Source of the DNA: Chitinophagaceae bacterium | GTDB lineage: Bacteria > Bacteroidota > Bacteroidia > Chitinophagales > Chitinophagaceae | Reading direction: 5' to 3' | DNA: 36,447 bases | Assembly: GCA_004173355.1 (NCBI GenBank) | Contig: SEAD01000036.1 | Location: forward strand, 1-36,447 | Shown here: piece by piece, positions 5,691-14,959 of the stretch | Numbering within the stretch: the first letter of the stretch is position 1 | Layout of the letters: each line of letters opens with the position of its first letter | The notes under the pieces: generated by a model | Database searches by the model: none | Seen by the model: the letters and a program-made list of their open reading frames with translations, nothing else | What the model was told of the DNA's origin: nothing | Made by a program: the position numbers and the translations under genes

Positions 5691-7322
5691 TTATTTTTCC
5701 TGGAGGAACGGATATCCGTAATCCACCGGCGGATTGAATGTTTCCTTGATTGTGCGGGGGCTGAGCCAGCGGAAAAGGTTGAGGATACTTCCTGCCTTAT
5801 CGTTGGTACCACTGGCACGCGCGCCGCCAAATGGCTGCTGGCCGACCACTGCACCTGTAGGTTTGTCATTGATATAAAAATTACCCGCCGCATTCCGCAA
5901 CCGGGTCGTTGCCAGTTCCACCGCCGCACGATCGGTCGAGATGATCGATCCGGTGAGTGCGTAGGGAGAAGTATTGTCAACCGTTTCGAGCACTTTTTCA
6001 AATTCATTTTCGGGATACACATACACGGTCAGCACCGGGCCAAAGATTTCCTCACACATAGTGACGTACGAAGGGTCTTTGGTTTCGATCACCGTAGGAT
6101 GGATAAAATATCCTTCCGTTTTATCATAGGTACCACCGGCCCAGATCTCGACAGACGGATCTTTCTTCGCATTGTCGATATATGCGGCAATCCTGTCAAA
6201 ACTTTTTTCATCGATCACGGCATTGATAAAATTGCTGAAATCCTCCACCGTGCCGATTTTGAACGAACTGATCCCGGCAGCCATTTTCTCTTTTACCGCA
6301 GCAGCAATATTGGAAGGCAGGTAGGCCCTGGATGCAGCAGAACATTTCTGACCCTGGAATTCGAATGCGCCGCGCAGCAAGGCAGTGGCCACTACAGCAG
6401 GATCTGCTGAACGGTGCGCAACTACAAAATCCTTCCCGCCGGTTTCACCAACGATCCGCGGGTAGGTGCGGAACTTCGCCATGTTTTTGCCGATGCTGTC
6501 CCACATCGAATTGAATACGCCGGTTGATCCGGTGAAATGCACACCGGCAAAATCACGGTGGGAGAAACAGGTTTTTCCGAGTGAAGGACCATCCACATAA
6601 ATGAGGTTGATCACACCATCCGGTAAACCGGCTTCTTTCAGGATGCGCATGAACATCTGCGCACTGTATACCTGGGTATTGGCCGGTTTCCATACCACCA
6701 CGTTTCCACAAAGTGCAGCGCTGGCCGGCAGGTTGCCACCGATAGCGGTAAAGTTGAAGGGAGTGACCGCAAGGACAAACCCTTCAAGCGGGCGGTATTC
6801 AAGCCGGTTGTGCATACCCGGTCCGCTGATCGGTTGTACGCTGTAAATATCTGAAAGGAAATGCACGTTGAACCGCAGGAAATCGATCAGCTCACAGGCC
6901 GCATCGATTTCTGCCTGGTAGGCATTCTTGCTTTGTCCAAGCATGGTGGTACCGTTCATGTACGGACGGTATTTCGTTGCTATCAGGTCAGCCGCTTTCA
7001 GGAAAATCCCTGCGCGTGTTTCCCAGCTCATCGCTGCCCACGACTCCCGTGCAGCAAGGGCTGCGGCGATCGCATCATTGATATGGCTTTCATCGCCTTC
7101 ATGGAACTGGCCAAGGTTGAAACTGCGTTCATGCGGGGGATGGATGGAAACGGTCTTACCCGTCCTTACTTCCTTCCCACCGATATACATCGGGATGTCA
7201 AGCGGTGTTTTTTTCAGCTCCGCAAGTACTTCCTTCAGCCGTTTTTTTTCCGGGCTTCCTGGTCCATAATTCAGTACAGGCTCATTAACCGGCAATGGAT
7301 AACAGAATGTTCCTAGACTCAT
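5691..7322 (-). CDS. pruA: L-glutamate gamma-semialdehyde (P5C) dehydrogenase
   Basis: PruA oxidises P5C/glutamate semialdehyde to glutamate with NAD+, the second step of proline breakdown. It is an aldehyde dehydrogenase with E293 (VGETGGKD) and the nucleophile C327 (GQKCSA). TPFNFTA (187-193) and FTGSTGVF (263-270) are the NAD-binding signatures, and NDKPTGAVVGQQPFGGARASGTN near the C-terminus is typical of the PruA group. The length of 543 residues matches the stand-alone P5CDH form. It starts at ATG 7322, 34 bases after the prfB stop, and is probably read through from prfB. No proline dehydrogenase gene is in the window. Confidence 0.95.
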   Translation of the reverse strand: MSLGTFCYPLPVNEPVLNYGPGSPEKKRLKEVLAELKKTPLDIPMYIGGKEVRTGKTVSIHPPHERSFNLGQFHEGDESHINDAIAAALAARESWAAMSWETRAGIFLKAADLIATKYRPYMNGTTMLGQSKNAYQAEIDAACELIDFLRFNVHFLSDIYSVQPISGPGMHNRLEYRPLEGFVLAVTPFNFTAIGGNLPASAALCGNVVVWKPANTQVYSAQMFMRILKEAGLPDGVINLIYVDGPSLGKTCFSHRDFAGVHFTGSTGVFNSMWDSIGKNMAKFRTYPRIVGETGGKDFVVAHRSADPAVVATALLRGAFEFQGQKCSAASRAYLPSNIAAAVKEKMAAGISSFKIGTVEDFSNFINAVIDEKSFDRIAAYIDNAKKDPSVEIWAGGTYDKTEGYFIHPTVIETKDPSYVTMCEEIFGPVLTVYVYPENEFEKVLETVDNTSPYALTGSIISTDRAAVELATTRLRNAAGNFYINDKPTGAVVGQQPFGGARASGTNDKAGSILNLFRWLSPRTIKETFNPPVDYGYPFLQEK

Positions 7323-7356
7323 TGTTGTATGTTTTTACAGGTGCTGATCCACCGCG

Positions 7357-8455
7357 TTAAGCATTTGTATTTCCTTCTTTCTCACTCATTAGGTAGGCCT
7401 TGATAAACCCGTCGAGTTCACCATCCATCACCGGCTGGATATTCCCGACTTCAAAATCGGTCCGGTGGTCCTTGATCATTTTGTATGGATGGAATACGTA
7501 GGAACGGATCTGGCTGCCCCACTCGATCTTTTTCTTGGTACTGTTCACGGCATCCTTGAGCTCATTGCGTTTGCGAAGTTCTTCTTCGTACAGGCGGCTT
7601 TTCAGCATGGCCATTGCCTTTTCCCTGTTCCCGAGCTGCGAACGGTCAGTCTGGCAAACCACCACAATCCCGGTAGGGATGTGGGTCAGCTGTACCTTGG
7701 TCTCCACCTTGTTTACGTTCTGGCCACCGGCACCACCACTGCGGGATGTTTCCATTTTTACATCTGCTTCACGCACCTCGATATTGATGGTATCATCCAC
7801 CAGCGGGTACACGAACACCGATACAAAGGATGTATGACGACGGGCATTACTGTCAAAAGGTGAAATACGCACGAGCCGGTGTACACCGGACTCCGCTTTG
7901 AGGAAACCGTAGGCAAAAGAACCGTCAAACTGGAGAGTGGCGGTTTTTATACCAGCCCCGTCACCATATACCCAGTCGAGCTCGGTCACTGTCCAGCCCT
8001 GCTTCTCGCCATACATGCGATACATCCGGGCGAGCATTTCTGCCCAGTCCTGGCTTTCGGTACCACCGGCCCCTGAATTGATCTGGAGCACGGCCGGTAA
8101 CTCGTCTTCCGGTTCGTTGAGGGTAGCCTTGAATTCGGCATCGTCCAGCAGGACAATGGCCTGGTTAAACGCTTCCTGTGTTTCCTCTTCGGTGGCATCA
8201 CCGCCTTTCCAGAATTCGAACAGCACGGCGAAATCTTCCACGGAACCTTCGGCGGTTTCGTAAAGTTTCACCCAGTACTCATTCACCTTCATGGATTTGA
8301 GGATCTCGGTGGCGCGTTTATTATCGTCCCAGAAACCGGGACTTAATGAAAGCTGTTTGTCTTCTTCGATTTTCTGGCGTCTGTGAGCGACGTCAAAGAA
8401 ACCTCCTTATCCCGACAATGCGGGACCGCATATCAACTAATTTTTCTGTTGTCAT
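7357..8455 (-). CDS. prfB: Peptide chain release factor 2, made by programmed +1 frameshift
   Basis: RF2 recognises UGA and UAA. The gene is in two frames. ATG at 8455 opens a 20-codon frame ([20 protein letters not shown]) that stops at TGA (8395-8393). A +1 slip at CTT-TGA-C continues as [12 protein letters not shown] and joins the long frame, giving 365 residues, the normal RF2 length. The stimulator AGGAGG (8407-8402) lies three bases before the CTT, with the same spacing as in E. coli. The stop-recognition tripeptide SPF is at 198-200 and the catalytic GGQ at 243-245. RF2 thus controls its own synthesis: scarce RF2 means slow termination at UGA and more frameshifting. A promoter lies directly before the ATG. 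A caller using one frame would start falsely at 8292. Confidence 0.95.
8392..8421 (-). promoter_or_regulatory. prfB frameshift site with SD-like stimulator and upstream stem
   Basis: Minus-strand order: a 5-bp stem (TCCCG, 6-base loop, CGGGA), then TA, AGGAGG, TTT, and the shift site CTT TGA C. AGGAGG pairs with the 16S anti-Shine-Dalgarno during elongation and pushes the ribosome +1 while TGA waits for RF2. The stem is a local observation and is not part of the E. coli element. Confidence 0.88.
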
Positions 8456-8459
8456 GCCG

Positions 8460-8467
8460 CAAAGATA
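8460..8467 (-). promoter_or_regulatory. prfB promoter -7 element
   Basis: Minus-strand TATCTTTG is an exact TAnnTTTG, with four bases (CGGC) between it and the prfB ATG at 8455. Transcription should begin at or within a few bases of the start codon. The 12-base palindrome GGTTA-AA-TAACC (8477-8488) covers the -33 region and could be an operator. Confidence 0.6.
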
Positions 8468-8492
8468 CAGAACGAAGGTTAAATAACCGGTG

Positions 8493-9506
8493 TCAGAAAC
8501 GGGGGCATTTCAGGGCCTCAAAAGTACTGTTGAGTTTGTTGAGGAATCCGGTGTAGGTAGCCGACATTTCAAATCCGCCCATCCCGTTGCTGGCCGGCGA
8601 TAATTTGGAAAGGTTGATATCATAACTGACCGATACGGAAAATGGCTTGTAGTCCAGTTTGATCGTCGGGATCACTGCATCACCCCAGCGCATGAACAAA
8701 CCCCCATGCAGTACATAATCCGGGTTCTCGGCGATGGGCCCGATTTTCATGCCGTAGAACACACCACCGATCATCTGGGAGTAGGTGCCCTGTTTGATAA
8801 AATCGGTATAGATAGTGACCGAACCAAATTCGTTTACATCCATTTTCAGGTCGGCAGAAACCGTGAGTTTCGGATCCAGCGCCATGGTGGAAGCAGTGAA
8901 AAAGGAATTCCGCGGTTTGTTGAGGTGGTGGATGGCGGCGCCGATCACCAGGTTGTTCGACGACTTCTCCCCCAGCTCGGTATGGTAACTCAGTCCTGCA
9001 CTTCCATCCCAGTAACTGTACTGGTTGCCGATCAGGCCCTCGCCATCGGTACCATAATCATACTGGTTATTCGTGGTCATCTTTGAGCGGTCAAAGCGAC
9101 GCTGTACCAGTCCGCCCATAAATGCGGCCGACAGGTAGCTGTTGCGGTATTCACTGATGGACTTGTGGTAGTTCATGGCCGGCATCACGATGGTAGTGGT
9201 AAGGTCGGTAGTCCCTGACCTGTCATAGTATGCCTGTAATGCCCAGGTGATAAAATCGTCGGTATTCCCGGGTTTGGTTTTATACTCCACATTAAACGAA
9301 CCGGTCTTGTACGCATTGGCGACACTGTTCCATTGCGAGCGGTACACAACCTGTGCACGCACATCACCGTGCATGATGCCCGCCAGTGCCGGGTTGCGGT
9401 ACAGCGGTGCCTCGTGGAACTGCGAGAAATGGATATCCTGTGCACCTGCACACAGTGCGAGGATACTGAAGGTTACGCCCATCAGGCCCTTGTAAAAGTT
9501 TTTCAT
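8493..9506 (-). CDS. PorP/SprF-family type IX secretion protein
   Basis: A 337-residue outer-membrane barrel of the PorP/SprF family. Signal peptide ALCAGA is followed by QDIHFSQFHEAPLYRNPALAG, the diagnostic family opening; the C-terminus ends CPRF, which is also usual. Family members are partners of T9SS cargo: SprF is needed for export of the SprB adhesin of Flavobacterium johnsoniae, and type B (CHU_C-like) cargo generally needs its own SprF-like protein. The gene lies 70 bases downstream of a huge type B cargo gene on the same strand, so the two are very probably an operon and a cargo/partner pair. I chose ATG at 9506 (MKNFYKG); longer in-frame starts lie before the signal peptide and overlap the upstream gene. 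Confidence 0.92.
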   Translation of the reverse strand: MKNFYKGLMGVTFSILALCAGAQDIHFSQFHEAPLYRNPALAGIMHGDVRAQVVYRSQWNSVANAYKTGSFNVEYKTKPGNTDDFITWALQAYYDRSGTTDLTTTIVMPAMNYHKSISEYRNSYLSAAFMGGLVQRRFDRSKMTTNNQYDYGTDGEGLIGNQYSYWDGSAGLSYHTELGEKSSNNLVIGAAIHHLNKPRNSFFTASTMALDPKLTVSADLKMDVNEFGSVTIYTDFIKQGTYSQMIGGVFYGMKIGPIAENPDYVLHGGLFMRWGDAVIPTIKLDYKPFSVSVSYDINLSKLSPASNGMGGFEMSATYTGFLNKLNSTFEALKCPRF

Positions 9507-9576
9507 CGGTTTGGTTTTTTTCAACAGGAATTGGATTACTGGACCACCCCTTTCCGGCCGCGGGTCCTTTGACGGC

Positions 9577-12500
9577 TTATCGTAACAGGGTAACATCCCC
9601 CTTGTATTCTATAATTTCATCATTGAGGCACATCACCTCACAGGTATAAATAAACACATCGGCCGGCACCTGTTTGCCCTTGAACATGCCATCCCATCCG
9701 TAGGCTGCTTCATTCGGTTTAAAATTGGAAGCCTCGTATACCAGCTGTCCCCACCGGTTAAACACCCTGAAGGTCCGGATCAGGTGGATGCCCGTACCCC
9801 TTGGGTAAAATTTATCATTCACGCCATTGCCATCCGGGGAAAATGTATTCGGGATAAACAGGTTGCCATTGCTGCAGGTCACGAACACTTTTACATCATC
9901 TTTCGATTTACATCCGCCATCGTTGGCTACGGTAACGGTGTATTCCATTGTCTTGCGCGGGTTGATAACCGGCGCCGGGCAATTGATGCAGCTGATCTGG
10001 AAGGCGGGTGACCAGCTGTACTTTGTCACATCGTCCGACGCTTTTGTGTTGATGGTAGTGGAAGCACCCGCAGCAAGTGTGATATCTGCGCCGGCATCCA
10101 CAACAGGGATCGGATACACTTTGATACGGACTGATGCGGTATCCGTAAAGCAGCCATCGCTGTCACGACCGGTAACAATATACCGGGTGCTTGCCGATGG
10201 AGTAGCTACCGGGCTGGCAATGCTGGTACCGGATAGTCCGGCGGCCGGAGACCAGGTATAGAGGTCAGCACCGGATGCATTGAGTTTTACTGATGTACCA
10301 AGGCAGAGCGTATCATCGGGTGACACGCGGATGGTAAAGGGCCGTCGGACGCGGATGTCCAGGCTGTCGGTAGCCACGCAACCAAATTCGTTTTTCCCTT
10401 CCACACGGTAAATCGAATTGATTTCAGGTGCAGCAAGGGGTGCGTCACAGGTAGTGCAGCTCAGACCCGCCGCATCCAGCCAGGTATAGGTACTCGCCCC
10501 TGTGGCTTTCAACTGTACCGGTGTACCATAACAATAGACCCTGTCATTTCCCGCATTGGTGGCCGGTAAGGGCCGGGCAGAGAAAGTATGGGTGGCAGTA
10601 TCACGGCAGCCATTGCTGTCGGTCACAATGAGTGTACCCGCATAGGAACCGGCAACAGTATATGTAACCGGCGCAGGCGACTGCAGGACGGAGGTTCCTG
10701 CGGACCCGAAATTCCAGTCCCAGGTCAGTGATGCCGCATCACCGCGGTTCACAGTAACGGTATAAATGGTTGTGGCCGGGATACAGGCTTCTTTGTCCGC
10801 ATGGATTTTTACAAGTGGCCGCGGGGCCACCACCACTGACGTTTCCATTTCAAGCGAATCAGTACAACCCGTGGCGGACACTGCGCGGAGCACCACACGG
10901 TAGCGGCCCGTGCGGCTGTAGTAATGTACAGGATGCTGTTCGCTGCTGGTACTGCCATCCCCAAAATCCCAGGACCATGAGCGGATATAGTCGTTGCTGA
11001 CGGTATGGTTTTCAAAACGGACCGAACCCTGGTCGCATAACAGTTTTGTATCCGGCGTGAAGTCCACTTTCACCCCTACTACATGGATGGTATCCAGTCC
11101 CTCCAGCGGCACATTACAACCCATCGCATCCGTCAGGATCATTCGCGGGATATAGTCGCCGGAGCTGGTGTAGGTATGGCTGACCACTGAGTCCGTGCCG
11201 AGGCTGGTATTCCCGTCGGTAAAATCCCAGAGGAACGAGCTGCTGTTTTTTGTGTGTGCGGTAAATTTTACGGTCAGGGGATTGCAGCCGGTTTTCGGGC
11301 TGTAATCGAATGAGCCGGTAGGCCCTTTCACCACGATCCTGCGGATGACCACATCTTCACAGCCACCAGGACCGGTGACCACCTGCTTCGCAAAATAAAT
11401 CCCGGGGAAAGTGTAGGTGTGTTCGGGATTGACGAGCACGGAACTGTTGCCATCGCCAAAATCCCAGCTGATACCAATGTAGTTCGATGCGCTGCTGGTG
11501 AAACTTATTTTCAGCGGGGGGCATGATCCGATTGAATCGGACATGCGGAATCCGGCAACAGGGAGGCTTACATTGATATACCTGGGCTTGCTGACCGAAT
11601 CGATGCAACCATAGCGGTCAGTCGCCACCAGCTTCACATCATATAATCCGGTGCGGGTGTAACTGTGAACCGGGTTGATGGCAGTTGACAGGCTTGCATC
11701 GCCAAACGACCAGCTGTACACAGGATCATTGCCGGTGCTGCCGTTGATAAAGCTGACGGGTTTGCCGGTACACGTGAGGGTATCGGGTGAAAAAAATGCG
11801 GCGACGGGCCGGGAGATAATCACGGCCTGTTCCCTGGTGATGGTATTGGTACATCCGAATGCATCGGTCACGGTAAGGCTTACATTATAGTTGCCGGTGC
11901 TGTTGTAATTATGGCGGAATGGACCAGCGGATGTGGAATCGCTGCTGCCATCCCCATAAATCCATCTGTACTTTACAATCGGGTTGCTGCCGTCGGACAC
12001 GGACTGGTCGATGAATGAAACCGGACCCGCACCCAGGCAACTGCTGATAGCGGTTACATTAAACGAGGCCTTCGGGCCATAAACCGTCACTGCCGCGGAA
12101 GCCGTATCCACACAACCGAGAAGATCCCGTGTGGTGAGTTTAACCCGGAAGTTACCGGTCCGTGTATACACGTGTTCCGCACTTCGTGCGGTAGATGATA
12201 CGGGGCCTGCGTCACCAAAGTCCCAGCTCCATGACTGGATATTCGCGGCGTTCATGGCGCCTGCGTTGACAGTCAGCAGTCCATCCTTACACAGTTTTGA
12301 TGCAGGAAGATTTACGGCTGCTTCTTCATTCATCACCACGACTGTTTTTTTGCTGGTATGTGAGCAGCTGCCATTGGTAATAACCAGTGTTACGGTGTAG
12401 CTGCCAGGGGACGAATAGGTATGTACCGGATGTTGCAATGTGCTTGTTTGCCCGTCGCCAAAACTCCAGTACCAGGTATTCGCACCGATGGACTGGTCGC

Positions 12501-14376
12501 GGAATGTTTTGCGGAACGGGTTTACACAATCATTCGGTACGACAAATGCGGCAATCGGTGGTTTGATATGTACGATATTACGCAGCCGGATTGTATCGGA
12601 GCAGGTATTGTTCCACACAATGAGCGTAACCGAAAAATATCCGGTATCAGAATAGGTATAACGCGGGTTCTGCTGTGTGGAGGTACCACCATCCCCGAAA
12701 TTCCAGAGCCACTGGTCCACTGAACCTTTGCTGCTGTCGGTGAAAAATACGGGCTGTGATGCACATACATCATTTGGCTGGGCGCGGAAAGCGGCAACGG
12801 GTCTGGCCCCCACCCTGACGGCGTTTGGTACGGTCACTGTTTTTTTACAGCCGGTTGCTGTGGTGATGGTTAGCGAAACATTATAGGTGCCCGTCCTTGT
12901 GTAGGTGTATACGGGATTGGCCAGGCGGCTGCTGCTCCCATCTCCAAACGACCACTCCCACCCCGTCACGGCTTCACCAGCGCTCACCGTGGCCGTTGGG
13001 CGCACAGTAAGGGGCGCACAACCAGTCTGTGGGAAACCATTGATTGCAAGCGTGGGCTCCGCAATGGTAATGTATTGTTTGCGGGTTAGCGTATCCGAAC
13101 AGCCAAAAAGGTTGGTCAGGATGAGGCGGACATCGAATACGCCGGTGGATGTGTACGTGTGTTCCGGTTCAGCCAGGGATGAAACAGCTCCGTCCCCAAA
13201 ATCCCAGGCATACCGGAAGATGCCGAGGTTGGTGGTTTTAAATTTCACTTTGAAGGGTACCTGGCACGACTTCAGCGCGGACGCGGTAAAGCCGGTTATT
13301 GACCTTGATTTGACAACGATGTTATGATATATCGTATCGCGGCAGGCACCAAAATTATTAACCAGCCGCACGCGGTAGATACCTGGAGTCGGATAGGATT
13401 TATAGGGCTGGGAAGAAGAGGAAGTGGTACCATCGCCAAAGTTCCAGGACATGTTGGATGGAACGGGGCTGCTGTTGTTGACCGGAACAAATGCCACACC
13501 TGCGCAGATACTATCCGGCATACTGAAGGCCGAAAGCAGGTGGCCGAAGCTGATCAGGTTTTCCTTACGCAGTGTGTCGCGGCATCCCTGCGGGCTTGTG
13601 ACCACCAGCGAAACACTGTAGGTCCCGGGCAGGATATAGATATGAACCGGGTTCTGCAGGGCTGATACACCGCCATCGCCAAACTGCCACTCATAAGAAA
13701 GGTTACCCGGTCCGGTGGACGTACTGGTGAAACGCACCAGCGGGCTCGATTCACAGGCAGCAGCTGTTGTATTGGTGAAGGATGCCTTCACGCCATTACT
13801 GACGCGGATGTACTGTGATTTTGTTGCGGTAGTGAAACAGCCATTGCTGTTTTTCACACGGACGGAAACTGTGAAGTTCCCGGCAGACTGGTAAATATGT
13901 GTGGGGGATTTTTCGGCAGAGGTGGTGCCATCGCCAAAGTCCCAGGCAAGCTCTTCTACTGTACCGCTGCCTGCGGCACTCATATCGGTAAAAGAAACGG
14001 CAAGCGGGAAACAACCGGATGTATCAGAAGCCCTGAATGCAGGCACCGGTTTGCTGTACACCGTGACATATTGCTGGCGGATAACGGAGTCAACACCTGC
14101 CGCATTCCGCACCACGAGTTTCACTGTGTAGGTACCCGGGTTGAAATAACTGGCTGTTGGATTTTTCAGTGTGGAGATGGTACCATTACCAAGGTCCCAC
14201 TTCCAGGTGAGCGGATTGCCGGAAGATGCATCGGCAAAATTCACAACCAGCGGCGCACACCCCGATGGGGCGGAGGAGGTAAAAGCCGCTTTGGGCTGGG
14301 CTTTCGTTAAACCCGGTATCAGTACCGAGGTTATGGTTATGCATAAACAAAACACTATTTGAAATGTCCGGTGCAT
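9577..14376 (-). CDS. Giant PKD-repeat surface protein with type B T9SS sorting domain
   Basis: A 1599-residue secreted protein. Signal peptide ends LTKA, followed by QPKAAF. I count 15 PKD-like modules of about 85 residues, each with a W(D/N/S)FGDG-type core and a (H/Y)xYxxxGxYxVxLxV end; number 13 has WDFTDG and number 15 WNFGSAG. Three Ig-like domains follow, two with a SCxxC(D/P)AP motif. The last 95 residues (1505-1599), NLFIPNTFSPDGNG to YKGDVTLLR, are the gliding-associated CHU_C/type B sorting domain. Such proteins are surface adhesins or matrix components exported by T9SS. I chose ATG at 14376 (MHRTFQ) because it directly precedes the signal peptide; an in-frame start at 14415 would lie upstream of the -7 element. 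Ligand unknown. Confidence 0.93.
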   Translation of the reverse strand: MHRTFQIVFCLCITITSVLIPGLTKAQPKAAFTSSAPSGCAPLVVNFADASSGNPLTWKWDLGNGTISTLKNPTASYFNPGTYTVKLVVRNAAGVDSVIRQQYVTVYSKPVPAFRASDTSGCFPLAVSFTDMSAAGSGTVEELAWDFGDGTTSAEKSPTHIYQSAGNFTVSVRVKNSNGCFTTATKSQYIRVSNGVKASFTNTTAAACESSPLVRFTSTSTGPGNLSYEWQFGDGGVSALQNPVHIYILPGTYSVSLVVTSPQGCRDTLRKENLISFGHLLSAFSMPDSICAGVAFVPVNNSSPVPSNMSWNFGDGTTSSSSQPYKSYPTPGIYRVRLVNNFGACRDTIYHNIVVKSRSITGFTASALKSCQVPFKVKFKTTNLGIFRYAWDFGDGAVSSLAEPEHTYTSTGVFDVRLILTNLFGCSDTLTRKQYITIAEPTLAINGFPQTGCAPLTVRPTATVSAGEAVTGWEWSFGDGSSSRLANPVYTYTRTGTYNVSLTITTATGCKKTVTVPNAVRVGARPVAAFRAQPNDVCASQPVFFTDSSKGSVDQWLWNFGDGGTSTQQNPRYTYSDTGYFSVTLIVWNNTCSDTIRLRNIVHIKPPIAAFVVPNDCVNPFRKTFRDQSIGANTWYWSFGDGQTSTLQHPVHTYSSPGSYTVTLVITNGSCSHTSKKTVVVMNEEAAVNLPASKLCKDGLLTVNAGAMNAANIQSWSWDFGDAGPVSSTARSAEHVYTRTGNFRVKLTTRDLLGCVDTASAAVTVYGPKASFNVTAISSCLGAGPVSFIDQSVSDGSNPIVKYRWIYGDGSSDSTSAGPFRHNYNSTGNYNVSLTVTDAFGCTNTITREQAVIISRPVAAFFSPDTLTCTGKPVSFINGSTGNDPVYSWSFGDASLSTAINPVHSYTRTGLYDVKLVATDRYGCIDSVSKPRYINVSLPVAGFRMSDSIGSCPPLKISFTSSASNYIGISWDFGDGNSSVLVNPEHTYTFPGIYFAKQVVTGPGGCEDVVIRRIVVKGPTGSFDYSPKTGCNPLTVKFTAHTKNSSSFLWDFTDGNTSLGTDSVVSHTYTSSGDYIPRMILTDAMGCNVPLEGLDTIHVVGVKVDFTPDTKLLCDQGSVRFENHTVSNDYIRSWSWDFGDGSTSSEQHPVHYYSRTGRYRVVLRAVSATGCTDSLEMETSVVVAPRPLVKIHADKEACIPATTIYTVTVNRGDAASLTWDWNFGSAGTSVLQSPAPVTYTVAGSYAGTLIVTDSNGCRDTATHTFSARPLPATNAGNDRVYCYGTPVQLKATGASTYTWLDAAGLSCTTCDAPLAAPEINSIYRVEGKNEFGCVATDSLDIRVRRPFTIRVSPDDTLCLGTSVKLNASGADLYTWSPAAGLSGTSIASPVATPSASTRYIVTGRDSDGCFTDTASVRIKVYPIPVVDAGADITLAAGASTTINTKASDDVTKYSWSPAFQISCINCPAPVINPRKTMEYTVTVANDGGCKSKDDVKVFVTCSNGNLFIPNTFSPDGNGVNDKFYPRGTGIHLIRTFRVFNRWGQLVYEASNFKPNEAAYGWDGMFKGKQVPADVFIYTCEVMCLNDEIIEYKGDVTLLR

Positions 14377-14412
14377 TTTCAAAGGATTGGATTTTAAGGA
14401 TATTGGAAGAAC

Positions 14413-14420
14413 CAAAACTA
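14413..14420 (-). promoter_or_regulatory. Candidate promoter -7 element of the PKD gene
   Basis: Minus-strand TAGTTTTG matches TAnnTTTG exactly, 36 bases before the chosen ATG at 14376, which gives a leader of about 30 bases. I see no good TTTG at the -33 position. Confidence 0.45.
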
Positions 14421-14912
14421 GGGGAACTCCACAACGTAAAATGTAGTATTTACTCGAAATTTTCCTTATTAGTCATTAGCACATATACTATTTTAAGGGT
14501 TTCCCTCAGCAGGGAGAGTGTATCCACTCTGTTTATACAAAATCAATGTAACTGCAATGAAAAAAATTGCTGTAACCTGCTGCCTTCAAGCGTTACGAAG
14601 GATTTTTTTTCACGTGAAAAGGGCAACTGTAATTCCAACTGGGGGACCAGGCCGGTATACACTCATCGAGGTTAGATCCGGATCAATTGTAAGTGTATCC
14701 TTTTATGAACGTAATGGGTACGTGATGGCCCCGATATACCCGGAGGTACAACACTGATCGAAAAAATACCGGATTTTTCCAGGAAATTTTACCTGTCCAT
14801 CGACAGAGTTCTATATGTGAAAATCAGCCGGTTAAGCTGAAAGCCGCGCCCAATCGTAGTTTTACTAGTAGTAAGTTTCGGTGCAAACACTATGAAATTT
14901 CACTGTGGTTTT

Positions 14913-14920
14913 TACCTTTG
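14913..14920 (+). promoter_or_regulatory. Promoter -7 element of the T9SS-secreted protein gene
   Basis: TACCTTTG matches TAnnTTTG exactly, 39 bases before the ATG at 14960, giving an A/C-rich leader of about 33 bases with no Shine-Dalgarno site. A-rich leaders are typical of well-translated genes in Bacteroidota. Confidence 0.55.
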
Positions 14921-14959
14921 TGTAAGAATCGACCCTAAGACAACAAACGTACCCTCAAA

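Larger units (their letters stand above)
14377..14959. other. AT-rich divergent intergenic region, 583 bases
   Basis: This holds the divergent promoters of the PKD gene (left) and the T9SS-secreted protein gene (right). Between them I see AT-rich DNA with no convincing gene. An open frame from ATG 14557 to 14757 (67 codons, MKKIAVTCC...) lacks a recognisable family or clear coding composition. There is no terminator, tRNA or strong hairpin that I can recognise; TACTAGTA (14863-14870) is a perfect 8-base palindrome. Confidence 0.6.

Noticed and set aside
5610-6410. 266-codon plus-strand open frame antisense to pruA and pyrR
   Set aside because: It overlaps the pruA terminator and well-supported genes, and its translation is rich in Arg/His/Cys without family features.
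8290-8292. Internal ATG as the prfB start (311-residue protein)
   Set aside because: It would lack the first 54 residues of RF2; the two-frame reading gives exactly 365 residues and a canonical frameshift site.
10900-13950. Regular short DNA repeats resembling a CRISPR array
   Set aside because: The repeated 15-18 bases are the codons of the WDFGDG motif of PKD domains at 230-280-base spacing, far too wide and imperfect for CRISPR.
14557-14757. 67-codon frame starting MKKIAVTCC in the large intergenic region
   Set aside because: No clear signal peptide, family or coding composition; kept only as a possible remnant in the region description.
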